This document shows positions 1-9,512 of a DNA stretch of 43,498 bases, piece after piece (within the stretch, counting starts at the first letter, position 1; every line of letters begins with the position of its first letter). Made by a program: the position numbers and the translations under genes. The notes under the pieces are model-generated. The model ran no database searches and was not told the DNA's origin. It saw only the letters and a program-made list of their open reading frames with translations. The stretch is from Comamonadaceae bacterium (GTDB taxonomy: Bacteria > Pseudomonadota > Gammaproteobacteria > Burkholderiales > Burkholderiaceae_C). The stretch spans positions 1 through 43,498 of the forward strand of contig JAIXOX010000073.1 of assembly GCA_027486555.1 (NCBI GenBank). Direction: 5' to 3'.

Positions 1-8
1 AATGTCCC

Positions 9-172
9 TGTAGGAGCGACGCCCTCGTCGCGAAAAGCCTCGCAGACCACCCCCCATCGCCCCGAGGGCGGGGCTCCTACAAAAGGCAAGGCATTCCCCC
101 TGTAGGAGCGACGCCCTCGTCGCGAATAGCCTCGCAAACCACCACCCATCGCCCAGGCGGCGGGGCTTCACA
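9..172. repeat. Tandem pair of family-1 REP/BIME elements
   Basis: Two copies of a roughly 73-base element (9-81 and 101-172) are separated by a 19-base spacer. Each has the head TGTAGGAGC, a small hairpin GACGccctCGTC, a middle segment and, in opposite orientation, a second head ending GGGGCTCCTACA; the right head of the second copy is degenerate. A GTAG head followed by a hairpin, in inverted pairs, is the known layout of REP sequences and BIMEs mobilised by RAYT transposases. The same element recurs at 7990-8063 and 15621-15783. The pair lies just downstream of dprA, so it may act as a transcript end. The rest of positions 1-239 holds no gene that I can support. Confidence 0.8.
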
Positions 173-239
173 AGGGTGGCATTGCTGACCGCTGAGCCCA
201 AAACAGGCCTTGCACTTCAAACTTCACAGGGCCGGATCA

Positions 240-1412
240 CTAAGCAGAACCGATGCGCTGAAACAGGCCGCCGGGCAAGCGCCCCACTTGGCCCATCAAC
301 TCCAACTCCAGCAACTGCCCTTGCAGCTGCGCAGTGGGCCAGCCACAGCGTGCTTGCAAGGCGTCAAGGCTGACGGGGTCGTGCCCCATGGCCTCAAGCA
401 AGGCGGTTTCGTCGTTCAGCATCGCAGGGTCTGCGTCCCACAAGTCCAGAGCGGACTGGTCTTGCGCGGTGCTTTGCGCTTTGGCATGGCTTGGCAGCTG
501 CAACTCTTCCAGCACGTCCTGTGCCGATTCGACCAGTTTGGCACCTTGTTTGATCAAGGCATGGCACCCTTTGGCTTGAGGTGAATGGATGGAGCCCGGG
601 ATGGCCATCACGTCACGGCCTTGTTCCAAGGCTTGCTTGGCGGTGATGAGCGAGCCCGATAGCAAGGCGGCTTCGACCACCAATGTGGCCTGCGACATGC
701 CCGATATCAAGCGGTTGCGCTGGGGAAAGTGGTGCGCCAGAGGCGGGGTTCCCAAGGCGTATTCGCTCAAAATAAGGCCTTGCTGTGCGATGCGGTGCGC
801 CAATTCGCGGTGCTGTTTGGGGTAGACCCGGTCCAGCCCGGTGCCGACCCAGGCGATGGTGGCCAATGCGCCCGGTGCTGCGCCTTGCAAAGCGCCCTCA
901 TGGGCGGCACCGTCCACGCCCAGGGCCATGCCCGAGACCACCACCAGTCCTTGTGCGGTCAAGCTGTGCGCAAATTCCCGGGCATTGATCAGGCCTTGGG
1001 GTGTCGGGTTGCGACTGCCCACCATGGCCACAGCCCGTTCGTGCTGGAAGTCCTTCAGGGCCTGGGTCTGCCCCAGGGCGTACAGCATCAAGGGGGGGTC
1101 TGGCGTGTCCAGCAAAGCGGCTGGATACAGCGCATCGCCCAAGGTGATCACGGCGCGTGAGACCTGGGGGTCGGGGCTGGCGTGCAACCACGCCAAGGTG
1201 TCCTGAAGCAGGGCCTCCAGGCCCTGGGGTGCTTGCAACAAGGCTTGTGCCTGTGTGGCCGACACCACTTGACACAACTGCGCTGCGTTTTGTGAAAAGA
1301 TGTTCGCCGGTTCCGTGAAGGCGGCCAGCAATCGCCTGGCAGCGTCGCGACCCACACCGTGAGTCATTGACAGCCGCAACCAAGCACCCAAGTCGGGTGG
1401 GGTGTGTTCCAT
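240..1412 (-). CDS. dprA: DNA processing protein DprA
   Basis: DprA binds incoming single-stranded DNA during natural transformation and loads RecA on it in the cytoplasm. The 390-residue protein has an N-terminal helical SAM-like part, a Rossmann-like DprA core at about residues 92-297 with VGSRNPT (131-137), SGMALGVDGAAHEGAL and FPQRNRLISG (229-238), and a C-terminal winged-helix (DprA_WH/DML1-like) segment ending in GGLFQRI. The start at 1412 is chosen because AGGGAGA lies 5-6 bases upstream; the reading frame stays open another 33 codons upstream but with no conserved sequence. Length fits the proteobacterial family. In many Burkholderiales dprA sits next to def-fmt; here a PAP2-eptA pair separates them. 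Confidence 0.95.
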   Translation of the reverse strand: MEHTPPDLGAWLRLSMTHGVGRDAARRLLAAFTEPANIFSQNAAQLCQVVSATQAQALLQAPQGLEALLQDTLAWLHASPDPQVSRAVITLGDALYPAALLDTPDPPLMLYALGQTQALKDFQHERAVAMVGSRNPTPQGLINAREFAHSLTAQGLVVVSGMALGVDGAAHEGALQGAAPGALATIAWVGTGLDRVYPKQHRELAHRIAQQGLILSEYALGTPPLAHHFPQRNRLISGMSQATLVVEAALLSGSLITAKQALEQGRDVMAIPGSIHSPQAKGCHALIKQGAKLVESAQDVLEELQLPSHAKAQSTAQDQSALDLWDADPAMLNDETALLEAMGHDPVSLDALQARCGWPTAQLQGQLLELELMGQVGRLPGGLFQRIGSA

Positions 1413-1539
1413 GGGGTCTCCCTGATCGGCTTCGATGGCCGTTTGAAGAAGATTGTGGGTCAAATGCCGTGCATCACCAAGCAGCTTTTGGGGCGCGCAG
1501 TGCAGGTCCACTGGCTACGGCAGGCTTGGGCGTTCGATT

Positions 1540-2250
1540 TCAGGCAACCTTGGCGGGGTGGCGTTGAGCCCATGCGCCAAAGGCCATGTGGTTGCCCCAG
1601 GCCACCAGCCAGCAAATCATGCCCGTCCAAAAAGTGTGGCTGGGGTAGTGCGCGCCCCGCAGGGTTTGAACCAAGCCGAGCAGCAAGCCTAGGCTCAGCA
1701 CCCCGAGCAGCAGATGCCGTCCCCAGCGCTGCAGGGTCAAAGCGTCCGAAGTCAACCAAGGCAGGCTCAGTGCCAAAAAGGCCATGGCCGATGAGGCGTG
1801 CCCACCCGGAAAGCAAGCGCCTGAACCGCCGTCGCGCACGCCCCATTGCCAGTGGGAGACGTAATGCGCGCTGCCCCCAAACGCCTGCAAATCCCAAGGG
1901 CAACTGGTCAAGCTGATGCTCTTGAGGCCGCTGATGGCCACCAAGGACAGTGCGATACCCACCACCACCTCGGCGCGCTGCCAGCGGCTGACCGTGCGAA
2001 AGATGCCGCAGGGCCAAAACAACATGCAAATCAGACCCAGGTAAAACAAGATGGCCAGGCGGCGGGCGTCGGTGTGGAAAATCGTCTCCAGTGCAGCGCT
2101 GTCGCGCCAGGCAAAGCCCTGTGCATCGGCCAGCAGGTGCATGATGGGCTGGTCAAGTCCGGAAAAGTCCCAGGCCAGCAGGCACAACAAACAGGTGCCT
2201 GTGTAAAACGTCCAGCGGTTGATCATGGGTTGGGTGCGCAGGCTTGGCAT
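1540..2250 (-). CDS. PAP2-superfamily membrane phosphatase (lipid A phosphatase-like)
   Basis: This 236-residue integral membrane protein should remove a phosphate from a lipid such as lipid A, undecaprenyl pyrophosphate or phosphatidylglycerol phosphate at the outer face of the inner membrane. The PAP2 signature is present in a variant form: K-x6-CPW in place of KxxxxxxRP, FPGGHAS as the PSGH motif, and RGAHYPSHTFW as the third motif with His where the classical Asp lies. Several hydrophobic segments surround these motifs. It is divergent from eptA, 55 bases away. A pairing of a PAP2 phosphatase with EptA is known from Helicobacter, where LpxE removes the lipid A 1-phosphate before EptA acts. 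That substrate is inference here. A second ATG at 2226 is an equally possible start; neither has a clear ribosome binding site. Confidence 0.85.
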   Translation of the reverse strand: MPSLRTQPMINRWTFYTGTCLLCLLAWDFSGLDQPIMHLLADAQGFAWRDSAALETIFHTDARRLAILFYLGLICMLFWPCGIFRTVSRWQRAEVVVGIALSLVAISGLKSISLTSCPWDLQAFGGSAHYVSHWQWGVRDGGSGACFPGGHASSAMAFLALSLPWLTSDALTLQRWGRHLLLGVLSLGLLLGLVQTLRGAHYPSHTFWTGMICWLVAWGNHMAFGAWAQRHPAKVA

Positions 2251-2305
2251 GGGCCGGTGAGGCGTTTCAAGTCGGGTAACTAAAATCCAAGGCTAATTGA
2301 GCATT

Positions 2306-3970
2306 ATGGTTTATCCAATGGTATTTTCTCCAGCCGCCAAGTCTTGGCACCCGACCCACTTGTTGTTGTTGCTGACGGCTTGGTTGGGCACCGTGGGCAA
2401 TTTGCCCCTTTGGATCGCCATTTGGCGCTTGCCTGAAACGCAGGGCTTGCGGGGAGCGGCCACTTTCTTGGGTTTTTTAGTGGTGGTCTTGGGGCTGTTG
2501 GCCATGTTTTTGAGCTTGGTGGTGTGGCCCCGGTGGCTCAAATTCATGGGCCTGCTCTTTTTGATCATGTCCACCGCCAGCAGTTACTTCATGCTGACCT
2601 ATGGGGTGGTGATTGACACCAGCATGTTGGTCAATGCCGCGCAAACCGATGTGCGTGAGGTGCGCGATTTGTTGTCGTGGTCTATGTTGGCCAGTGTTTT
2701 GCTGGGGGTGGTTCTGCCAGGGTATTGGTGGTGGCGTCAGCCGGTCCGCCGGGTGCGCGCGACGTCCTTGATCGGGCGACAGCTGGCCGTGGCCGTGGCC
2801 GCATTGCTGGTGGCGACCCTGGTGTTTTGGTTGGCTTTTCAGGACATGGCGTCCTTGATGCGCAACCACAAGCCTTTGCGATACATGATCAATCCGCTCA
2901 ACGGTTTGTACGCCTCGGTCCACTTGGTGATGGGGCAGGCTGCACAAGCCACCCGGCCTTTGTTGCCGCTGGGCGAAGATGCCCAGTTGCGCAAGCCACC
3001 TGTCACCGAACAAGCAGCCCCTTTGATCATTTTGGTGTTGGGCGAGACCGCGCGGGCGGCCAATTTTGGCTTGAGTGGCTATGCGCGTGACACCACGCCC
3101 CAATTGCGCCAGCTGCAGGCGCAAGGCCAGTTGGTTTATTTTCAGGATGTGACCTCGTGTGGCACCAGTACCCAAGCTTCGGTGCCTTGCATGTTTTCGC
3201 ACCTGGGTAAAGACAAGCATGATCGCAACAAAGAACGTTACGAGAGTTTGCTCGATGTGTTGCACCGGGCGGGTTTGGCCGTGCTTTGGATCGACAACCA
3301 GTCGGGCTGCAAAGGCGTGTGTGACCGCGTGCCCTATGTGAGCACCCAGGCCCTTCAAGTGCCCGGCCTGTGCAAGGAGGATGAATGCTTCGATGAGGTC
3401 ATGTTGAAAGCGTTGCCGCAACAACTGGCCGCACTCGACCCGGTCAGGCGTGCACGCGGCACCGTTGTGGTCATGCACCAAATGGGCAGCCACGGCCCGG
3501 CCTACCACAAGCGTTCGCCGCAAGCGTTCAAAAAATTCACCCCCGAATGCACCAGCAGTGCTTTGCAAACTTGCCCAGCCGAACACATTGTCAACACGTA
3601 CGACAACTCGATTCTTTACACAGACCATTTTTTGGCCAGCACGGTCGCTTGGCTCAAAAGTCAGCCCCGTCCCACCGCCATGATGTACGTGTCGGACCAT
3701 GGCGAGTCCTTGGGCGAAAAAGGCCTTTACCTGCACGGCATGCCCTACAGCATGGCCCCCAAAGAGCAGACCCATGTGCCCATGGTGCTGTGGTTGTCTT
3801 TGGCCATGCAAAAGCAGCAAGGCGGCTCCATGGCCTGCCTGCAAGGGCAAAGCGCCAAGGCCTTGTCGCATGACCATTTGTTCCACTCGGTGCTGGGGCT
3901 GGCGCAGGTGTCCACCCGCGTGGCCAAGCCTGAACTCGATCTCTTTGCCGCTTGTGCGGCGACGCGCTGA
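2306..3970 (+). CDS. eptA: Lipid A phosphoethanolamine transferase EptA
   Basis: EptA transfers phosphoethanolamine from phosphatidylethanolamine to lipid A in the periplasmic leaflet of the inner membrane, lowering surface charge and polymyxin binding. The roughly 554-residue protein has about five N-terminal membrane helices (DUF1705 region, residues 15-185) and a periplasmic sulfatase-fold domain. Metal and catalytic residues are visible: Glu in LVLGETARAANFGLSGY (about residue 247), the nucleophilic Thr of CGTSTQASVPCMFS (about 287), and SDHGESLGEKGLYLHG. Several Cys expected to form disulfides are present. The start is uncertain: ATG 2306, ATG 2318 or TTG 2297, with a weak AAGG at 2289. 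Its donor lipid is made by psd at 26331-27188. This looks like a chromosomal EptA; nothing suggests a mobile mcr gene. Confidence 0.93.
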   Translation: MVYPMVFSPAAKSWHPTHLLLLLTAWLGTVGNLPLWIAIWRLPETQGLRGAATFLGFLVVVLGLLAMFLSLVVWPRWLKFMGLLFLIMSTASSYFMLTYGVVIDTSMLVNAAQTDVREVRDLLSWSMLASVLLGVVLPGYWWWRQPVRRVRATSLIGRQLAVAVAALLVATLVFWLAFQDMASLMRNHKPLRYMINPLNGLYASVHLVMGQAAQATRPLLPLGEDAQLRKPPVTEQAAPLIILVLGETARAANFGLSGYARDTTPQLRQLQAQGQLVYFQDVTSCGTSTQASVPCMFSHLGKDKHDRNKERYESLLDVLHRAGLAVLWIDNQSGCKGVCDRVPYVSTQALQVPGLCKEDECFDEVMLKALPQQLAALDPVRRARGTVVVMHQMGSHGPAYHKRSPQAFKKFTPECTSSALQTCPAEHIVNTYDNSILYTDHFLASTVAWLKSQPRPTAMMYVSDHGESLGEKGLYLHGMPYSMAPKEQTHVPMVLWLSLAMQKQQGGSMACLQGQSAKALSHDHLFHSVLGLAQVSTRVAKPELDLFAACAATR

Positions 3971-4060
3971 GCTTGGCCCAGCCCGGGGTGCGCACCGTTT
4001 TGGCAGCGCCCCCGAAAAATGAGGACAATACAGCCCTGATTTTCAATCCTTTGTGATGCC

Positions 4061-4567
4061 ATGGCCCTGCTCCCGATTCTTTGCTACCCCGATCCCCGCC
4101 TGCACAAGGTGGCCAAACCCGTGCAAGCGGTCGATGCCCGAGTGCATGCCTTGATCGACGACATGCTGGAGACCATGTACGAGGCTGGTGGCATTGGCCT
4201 GGCGGCCACGCAGATCGATGTGCACGAGCGTCTGGTCGTGATTGACACCTCGGAAGAGCGCAACGAGCCCATGGTGCTGATCAACCCCGAAATCACCTGG
4301 GTGAACGACGAGCGCGTCAAGGGCGAAGAGGGCTGCTTGTCAGTCCCTGGCATTTACGACGGCGTGGAGCGCGCCACGGCGATCAAGGTCACGGCGCTGG
4401 ACCGTGACGGCCAGGCCCGAACGATTGAGGCCGAGGGCATGTTGGCCATTTGCATTCAGCACGAACTGGACCATTTGAAGGGCAAAGTGTTCGTGGAATA
4501 CCTCTCGCCGCTCAAGCAAGGCCGCATCAAGACCAAGATGATCAAAGCCCAAAAAGCCGAGCGCTGA
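4061..4567 (+). CDS. def: Peptide deformylase
   Basis: Removes the formyl group from the N-terminal methionine of nascent proteins at the ribosome. The 168-residue protein has all three family motifs: GIGLAATQ at 44-51, EGCLS at 90-94 with the metal-binding Cys, and QHELDHLKG with His134, Glu135 and His138. It is the usual length for proteobacterial Def. fmt starts 5 bases after its stop, so the two are almost certainly translationally coupled; Fmt adds the formyl group that Def later removes. The start ATG at 4061 is the only sensible one, giving the conserved [15 protein letters not shown]-terminus. Confidence 0.97.
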   Translation: MALLPILCYPDPRLHKVAKPVQAVDARVHALIDDMLETMYEAGGIGLAATQIDVHERLVVIDTSEERNEPMVLINPEITWVNDERVKGEEGCLSVPGIYDGVERATAIKVTALDRDGQARTIEAEGMLAICIQHELDHLKGKVFVEYLSPLKQGRIKTKMIKAQKAER

Positions 4568-4572
4568 ACGGC

Positions 4573-5535
4573 ATGCGTTTGATTTTTGCGGGCACGCCCG
4601 AATTTGCCCAAGTGGCCATGGCGGCCCTGCACGCGGCAGGCCACGAAATCGTGCTGGTGTTGACCCAGCCCGACCGACCCGCCGGACGCGGCATGAAGCT
4701 GCAGCCTTCGCCCGTCAAGCAATGGGCTTTGGACCACGCCGTGCCGGTGGCCCAGCCCCGCAGCTTGCGCCTGGATGGCAAATACCCCGAAGACGCCGCT
4801 GCCGCCCGCGACACTTCGTTGGCTGCCCATGCCGACGCCATGGTCGTGGCGGCCTATGGCTTGATCCTGCCCCAGTGGGTGTTGGACTTGCCGCCCAAGG
4901 GTTGCCTGAATATCCACGCCTCTTTGCTGCCGCGTTGGCGCGGTGCGGCCCCCATTCACCGTGCCATCGAGGCAGGCGACACCCAAACGGGCATCACCAT
5001 CATGCAAATGGATGCGGGCCTGGACACCGGCGACATGCTGCTGGTGATGTCTTGCCCCATTGCGCAAGATGACACCACCGCCGTGCTGCACGACCGCTTG
5101 GCGGTTCTGGGTGGGCAGGCCATTGTGGAGGCCTTGGCTGCCCTGGACCGCCTGTCCCGCCAGACTCAGCCGACTGAAGGCGTCAACTACGCCCACAAAA
5201 TTGACAAAGCCGAAGCCGCGCTCGACTGGGCATTGAGCGCCGACGTGTTGGCCCGGCGCATCCGGGCATTTGACCCTTTCCCCGGCATGACCGTGCCCCT
5301 GACCACCGCCTCTGGCGTCGAAACCCTCAAACTTTGGCAAGCCGTGGCCGAGGTGACCCAACAGCAGCTGCAGGCGGGCACCGTGCTCAGTGCCGATGCC
5401 TCAGGCGTGCGTGTGGCCTGTGGTGAAGGGGTGTTGTGCCTGACCCAGTTGCAACGCCCGGGCGGCAAGCGTTTGGGCGCTGCCGACTTTTTGCGCGGAT
5501 GCCCCTTGCAGCCCGGCCAGCGTTTGGCGGCCTGA
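4573..5535 (+). CDS. fmt: Methionyl-tRNA formyltransferase
   Basis: Formylates initiator Met-tRNA with 10-formyltetrahydrofolate. The 320-residue protein begins [16 protein letters not shown], the typical N-terminus, which fixes the start at 4573 although the frame is open further upstream inside def. The N-terminal formyltransferase domain carries Asn113 and His115 in [21 protein letters not shown] and the catalytic Asp of [11 protein letters not shown] near 151; the C-terminal OB-like tRNA-binding domain follows from about residue 205. Its TGA stop overlaps the azlC start codon by one base (TGATG), extending the def-fmt-azlC-azlD operon. Confidence 0.97.
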   Translation: MRLIFAGTPEFAQVAMAALHAAGHEIVLVLTQPDRPAGRGMKLQPSPVKQWALDHAVPVAQPRSLRLDGKYPEDAAAARDTSLAAHADAMVVAAYGLILPQWVLDLPPKGCLNIHASLLPRWRGAAPIHRAIEAGDTQTGITIMQMDAGLDTGDMLLVMSCPIAQDDTTAVLHDRLAVLGGQAIVEALAALDRLSRQTQPTEGVNYAHKIDKAEAALDWALSADVLARRIRAFDPFPGMTVPLTTASGVETLKLWQAVAEVTQQQLQAGTVLSADASGVRVACGEGVLCLTQLQRPGGKRLGAADFLRGCPLQPGQRLAA

Positions 5536-6266
5536 TGTTTTTCCGGCCCACGCTCTACCGCCGCGCTGAGTTTTGGCAAGGCCTGCGCGACCTGGCTCCG
5601 CAAGCGCCCGGTGTGGCGGCTTGGGGCATGATGACGGGCGTGGCCATGGTCAAGTCGGGCATGAGCGTCTTCGAGGCGGTGGCCATGACCTTGCTGGTGT
5701 TCGCGGGCAGTTCGCAATTGGCGGCCATTCCCCTTTTGGTCGCTGGTGCCCCGGCCTGGGTGATTTTGGCCACCGGTTTTTGCGTGAACTTGCGCTTTGT
5801 GGTGTTCAGCCTGCACCTGAGGCCCTACCTCATGCATTTGCCGCGCTGGCAGCGCATGTGCCACGGCTATTTCACCGCAGACATCACGTATGTGCTGTTT
5901 ACCCGTCACTATCCGCATCCCGGTGTCACCGATGATGAGCGCACGGGGCAAGAGGCCTATCTGGCGGGCAACTATTTCCTGAACTGGGGCAGCTGGATCG
6001 TGGCCAGTTTGTCGGGCGTGGGCCTGGCCAACCTGATCCCACCCGAATGGGGCTTGGGCTTTGCGGGCATTTTGTGCCTGCTCGGCATTCAATGCTCGCT
6101 GGCCAGTTCACGCATGCGCATCTTGTCGGCCGCTGTGGCCGGCGCGGCGGCGGTGGTGGCTTACCACTTGCCGCTCAAGCTCAACATTGTGGTGGCGATT
6201 GCGGTGGCGGTGATTTTGTGCCTGACGGTCGAAAAAATCCGTCCTGCACCCAAGGTGGCCGCATGA
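5535..6266 (+). CDS. azlC: AzlC-family branched-chain amino acid exporter subunit
   Basis: AzlC is the large subunit of a two-component exporter in the inner membrane, associated with branched-chain amino acids or their analogues. The 243-residue protein has AzlC hallmarks: an N-terminal GVAAWGMMTGVAMVKSGMS segment, LLVFAGSSQLAAIPLL, the NLRFVVFSLHLRPYL stretch, then further hydrophobic helices. The ATG at 5535 overlaps the fmt stop, and its own stop overlaps the azlD start (ATGA), so the two subunits are coupled. The substrate is not shown by the sequence and is inferred from the family. Confidence 0.93.
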   Translation: MFFRPTLYRRAEFWQGLRDLAPQAPGVAAWGMMTGVAMVKSGMSVFEAVAMTLLVFAGSSQLAAIPLLVAGAPAWVILATGFCVNLRFVVFSLHLRPYLMHLPRWQRMCHGYFTADITYVLFTRHYPHPGVTDDERTGQEAYLAGNYFLNWGSWIVASLSGVGLANLIPPEWGLGFAGILCLLGIQCSLASSRMRILSAAVAGAAAVVAYHLPLKLNIVVAIAVAVILCLTVEKIRPAPKVAA

Positions 6267-6598
6267 ACGACACCGATGTCTGGACACTGGCCGTCATTGT
6301 GGGTTTGGCGGTGGTCACGGTGGTCGCCCGCAGTTTCTTTTTCATCTCCAGCCATGCCTGGCAGCTGCCGCACTGGGCCCAGCGCGGCTTGCAATACGCG
6401 CCCATTGCCGCGCTGTCGGCCGTGGTCATTCCCGAAATCATCACCGTGCAGGGCGAGCTGGTCAGCACTTGGCAAGACGCTCGTTTGTACGCGGCTGTGG
6501 TGGGTATGCTGGCTTACTTTTGGCGGCGCGATGTGCTGATCACCATTGTGGCGGGCATGGCGGTGTATTTGCCATTGCATGTGGGCTGGGGCTGGTAA
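6263..6598 (+). CDS. azlD: AzlD-family small exporter subunit
   Basis: A 111-residue hydrophobic protein of the AzlD family, the small partner of AzlC, with three or four predicted membrane helices (for example VWTLAVIVGLAVVTVVARS and ITIVAGMAVYLPLHVG). The ATGA overlap with azlC at 6263-6266 supports coupled translation and a stoichiometric complex. The motif PIAALSAVVIPEI matches the typical AzlD centre (A-x-ALxAlvvPe). It appears to be the last gene of the def operon. The 173 bases before pgk contain no gene and no clear terminator that I can see. Confidence 0.92.
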   Translation: MNDTDVWTLAVIVGLAVVTVVARSFFFISSHAWQLPHWAQRGLQYAPIAALSAVVIPEIITVQGELVSTWQDARLYAAVVGMLAYFWRRDVLITIVAGMAVYLPLHVGWGW

Positions 6599-6771
6599 GT
6601 CGGGTTTGCCCATCTCTAGCAAGCCCTGCGCTGCGCGCCGATGCTGGCCAGCCAGGGCTGGGCTTATTGCCAGACTTGTTTTGCACACGATCCCGCTCCG
6701 AGTGCTGAAACCAAGTCTTGATGGCTTTTAAAATCACGGGCAATTGCCGCTCTTACAGGACCTTTTTCACC

Positions 6772-7977
6772 ATGAATGTCATCCGTTTTTCTGATTTGTG
6801 CGCCAACGGCCAGGCTGCCGGGCAACGCGTGTTCATCCGCGCTGACCTGAACGTGCCGCAAGCCGACGACGGCAGCATCACCGAAGACACCCGCATCCGC
6901 GCCAGCGTGCCCTGCATCCAGATGGCGCTGGCGGCTGGTGCGGCCGTGATGGTGACCTCGCACTTGGGGCGTCCGACCGAAGGCGAGTTCAAAGCCGAAG
7001 ACTCGCTGGCCCCAGTGGCCAAGCGTTTGGGTGAGCTGCTTGGCCACCCTTATGAAAATGGGGTGCCGCTGGTCGCCAACTGGGTCGACGGCGTGACCGT
7101 GGCCCCCGGCCAAGTGGTTTTGCTCGAAAACTGCCGCGTCAACAAGGGCGAGAAAAAGAACAACGAAGATCTGGCCCGCAAGATGGCGGCCCTGTGCGAC
7201 ATCTACGTCAACGATGCTTTTGGCACGGCGCACCGCGCCGAGGGCACCACCTATGGCATCGCCCAGTTTGCGCCCATCGCCTGCGCCGGCCCTTTGCTGG
7301 CGGCCGAGATCGATGCCATCGGCCAAGCGCTGGCCAACCCCAAACGCCCATTGGCCGCCATCGTGGCGGGCAGCAAAGTCAGCACCAAGCTGACCATCTT
7401 GAAGAGCTTGTCGAAAAACGTGGACCAGCTGATTGTGGGCGGTGGCATTGCCAACACCTTCATGCTGGCGGCGGGCTTGAAGATCGGCAAAAGCCTGGCC
7501 GAAGCCGATTTGGTGGGGGAAGCCCAAGCCGTGATCGAGGCCATGAAGGCCCGTGGTGCCGAAGTGCCGATTCCGACCGATGTGGTGACCGCCAAAACCT
7601 TTGCGTCCGATGCCGTGGCCACGGTCAAGAAAGCCACCGAGGTGGCCGACGACGACATGATTTTGGACATTGGCCCTGAAACCGCTGCCAAGCTAGCCGC
7701 TCAGCTCAAGCAGGCCGGCACGATTGTTTGGAACGGCCCGGTGGGCGTGTTTGAGTTCGCTGCCTTTGAAAACGGCACCAAGGTCATCGCTCAGGCCATT
7801 GCCGACTCCAGCGCCTTCAGCATTGCGGGGGGCGGCGACACGCTGGCGGCGATTGCCAAATACGGCATTGAAAAGCAGGTGGGCTACATCTCCACGGGCG
7901 GTGGCGCGTTCCTGGAAATCCTGGAAGGCAAGACCTTGCCTGCCTTTGAAATATTGGCCCAACGCGCGGCCAGTTGA
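6772..7977 (+). CDS. pgk: Phosphoglycerate kinase
   Basis: Interconverts 1,3-bisphosphoglycerate and 3-phosphoglycerate with ADP/ATP in glycolysis and gluconeogenesis. The 401-residue protein has the full two-domain structure: [11 protein letters not shown] near the N-terminus, the ASHLGRP-like [12 protein letters not shown] segment, the NDAFGTAHR motif, [11 protein letters not shown], and C-terminal GGGDTLAAI and [14 protein letters not shown]. The start at 6772 (MNVIRFSDL) is preceded by AGGA 11 bases upstream; the frame is open 18 codons further but that part is not family-like. A family-1 BIME lies 12 bases after the stop and may act as its 3' end. It opens the pgk-pyk-fba-pur backbone. 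Confidence 0.98.
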   Translation: MNVIRFSDLCANGQAAGQRVFIRADLNVPQADDGSITEDTRIRASVPCIQMALAAGAAVMVTSHLGRPTEGEFKAEDSLAPVAKRLGELLGHPYENGVPLVANWVDGVTVAPGQVVLLENCRVNKGEKKNNEDLARKMAALCDIYVNDAFGTAHRAEGTTYGIAQFAPIACAGPLLAAEIDAIGQALANPKRPLAAIVAGSKVSTKLTILKSLSKNVDQLIVGGGIANTFMLAAGLKIGKSLAEADLVGEAQAVIEAMKARGAEVPIPTDVVTAKTFASDAVATVKKATEVADDDMILDIGPETAAKLAAQLKQAGTIVWNGPVGVFEFAAFENGTKVIAQAIADSSAFSIAGGGDTLAAIAKYGIEKQVGYISTGGGAFLEILEGKTLPAFEILAQRAAS

Positions 7978-7989
7978 GTCAACAGCTGA

Positions 7990-8063
7990 TGTGGGAGCGG
8001 CGCCCTCGCCGCGATGGGCCTTCGCAGTCCGCTGACCATCGCCCCGAGGGCGGGGCTCCCACA
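7990..8063. repeat. Single family-1 REP/BIME element
   Basis: One 74-base copy with the left head TGTGGGAGC, hairpin GGCGccctCGCC, a middle segment, and the inverted right head GGGGCTCCCACA. Compared with the copy at 9-81, the heads change from GTAG to GTGG on both ends and the hairpin changes GACG/CGTC to GGCG/CGCC, both pairs of changes keeping base pairing. It lies between the convergent pgk and desaturase genes. A possible degenerate remnant (GTGAGGGAGCGGCGGCCTC) follows near 8095. Confidence 0.78.
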
Positions 8064-8133
8064 ATTTCAATCACGCCGTCGAAAAGGAATCCCTGTGAGG
8101 GAGCGGCGGCCTCAGCACGTGGCGCAGCCCCAA

Positions 8134-9249
8134 TCAGACCTGAGCCGCAGTCGGCAAGTTGCCGCGCACCGGGCTGGTCATATTGCCTTTGAAGTCGGTC
8201 CAGCACTCACGGGTGAAGTCGTACATCTTGCAGTTTTTGGCGGTCTCAAAATACCACTTCCAGGAGAAGGGCTGCACGATGATGCGGCCAGGCAGCATTT
8301 CTTCGAGCTTGGCCTGCGCTTGCTTGAGGCGGTACAGCGGCACGCTCATGTCCACATGGTGGGCCGTGTGCTCCATGATGTGGTGCATCATCGCGCCGAT
8401 GTTGAAGGGGAAGGTCAGATGCACGGTGGTCGAGACGAAAGGTGCGGCCTTGGTCCAGGCGGCCTTGTTGTCGTGCCATGACACTTTGACGTGGGTGTGG
8501 TGCACATAAACCACAAAACCAATCATGGTGTTCCAAAAGAAAAAGGGCACCACAAAGCCCAGCAACAAGGTCAGCCAAACCGATTGGCCGGTGAATACAG
8601 CAGCGGCGGAGATGGTCGCGATCCACACGGCAGCAAAGAGGGTGACCAAGAGACTGTCCTTGAAAAAAATCGGACGGCGTGTGGGCATGTGGGTTTTGTT
8701 GGGGAAAAACTCGCGTTTCCACCAGATTTCGATCATGTAATACAGACCCGGTGCCCAGCCGCTGCGGTAGGCGCGCTCCAGGAGCTTTTGCATGGGGCTG
8801 AGCGCTTCAAACTCGGTGGCGGTGAGTGGGGTCCAGACAAAATCCACGCCTTTGAGGTTGGTGTAACCGTGGTGCACCACATTGTGGCCGGTGTCCCACA
8901 AACTGTAGGGGGTGAGCGAGGGCAAAAAGGCGATGCGGCCCAACACTTTGTTGAGTTCACGCCGGGGCGTCAGGCTTTGGTGGCAAGCGTCATGGCCAAT
9001 GATGAACAGGCGGCCGATCACAAAACCGGCTGCCAGTGCACACAGCACTTTGAGCCAGACCGAATCCAGTGCGATGGTGCCGGTGATCAAGGCAAAAAAC
9101 AAAGCGTAGTCCAGCACCAACAGAACAAAGGCACGCACGGTGCTGCGTGACGACAAAGGAGTCAGCCACTCGCGCAAAGTCTTGCGGTGCGGCAGGGGTT
9201 GGTCCAAGGCAATGGGCTGATCGGCGTGAGGGGTGTGTAAGGCAGTCAT
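8134..9249 (-). CDS. Membrane fatty acid desaturase
   Basis: A di-iron membrane desaturase that would introduce a double bond into membrane fatty acyl chains. The 371-residue protein shows the three histidine boxes in order: GHDACHQSLTP, the HxxHH box NVVHHGYTN, and HIMEHTAHHVD. Hydrophobic segments lie between them (for example VLLVLDYALFFALITGTIAL). The best start seems to be ATG 9249; another ATG at 9297 adds 16 residues without similarity, and neither has a good ribosome binding site. It lies opposite to, and between, pgk and pyk, so it looks inserted into the glycolytic backbone. Regiospecificity cannot be read from the sequence; the overall pattern is that of acyl-lipid omega-6/delta-12-like desaturases. 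Confidence 0.88.
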   Translation of the reverse strand: MTALHTPHADQPIALDQPLPHRKTLREWLTPLSSRSTVRAFVLLVLDYALFFALITGTIALDSVWLKVLCALAAGFVIGRLFIIGHDACHQSLTPRRELNKVLGRIAFLPSLTPYSLWDTGHNVVHHGYTNLKGVDFVWTPLTATEFEALSPMQKLLERAYRSGWAPGLYYMIEIWWKREFFPNKTHMPTRRPIFFKDSLLVTLFAAVWIATISAAAVFTGQSVWLTLLLGFVVPFFFWNTMIGFVVYVHHTHVKVSWHDNKAAWTKAAPFVSTTVHLTFPFNIGAMMHHIMEHTAHHVDMSVPLYRLKQAQAKLEEMLPGRIIVQPFSWKWYFETAKNCKMYDFTRECWTDFKGNMTSPVRGNLPTAAQV

Positions 9250-9512
9250 GACGCTTGTGTGTAAATCGCTCAGCAGTGAGTTTAGTCTGCCCGGCATTTT
9301 TTTGGGCTGACAAAAATCAATTCAGGGGGTTTGCAAAGGGAAACAGGCGTTATCTTGCAGGATCAACATGTCAACTTGCTTTCAAAAGGGCGCGGCCTGG
9401 ACGGCAGGGTGGCGCACTTTGCCCCTTGTTTTGACCCTTGAGCTGCGCCGAAAGAACCGACTTGTAAGCGATTCCGTGTGAGAATTGAATCCGAATAACA
9501 CGGAGATCATCA

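Noticed and set aside
2477..3886. 469-codon open frame on the - strand opposite eptA
   Set aside because: Shadow of eptA with a His/Gln-rich, repetitive composition and no recognisable domain.
2306..3970. eptA as a mobile colistin resistance (mcr) gene
   Set aside because: No insertion sequence or plasmid feature is near, and the gene lies among core genes; it reads as an intrinsic chromosomal EptA.
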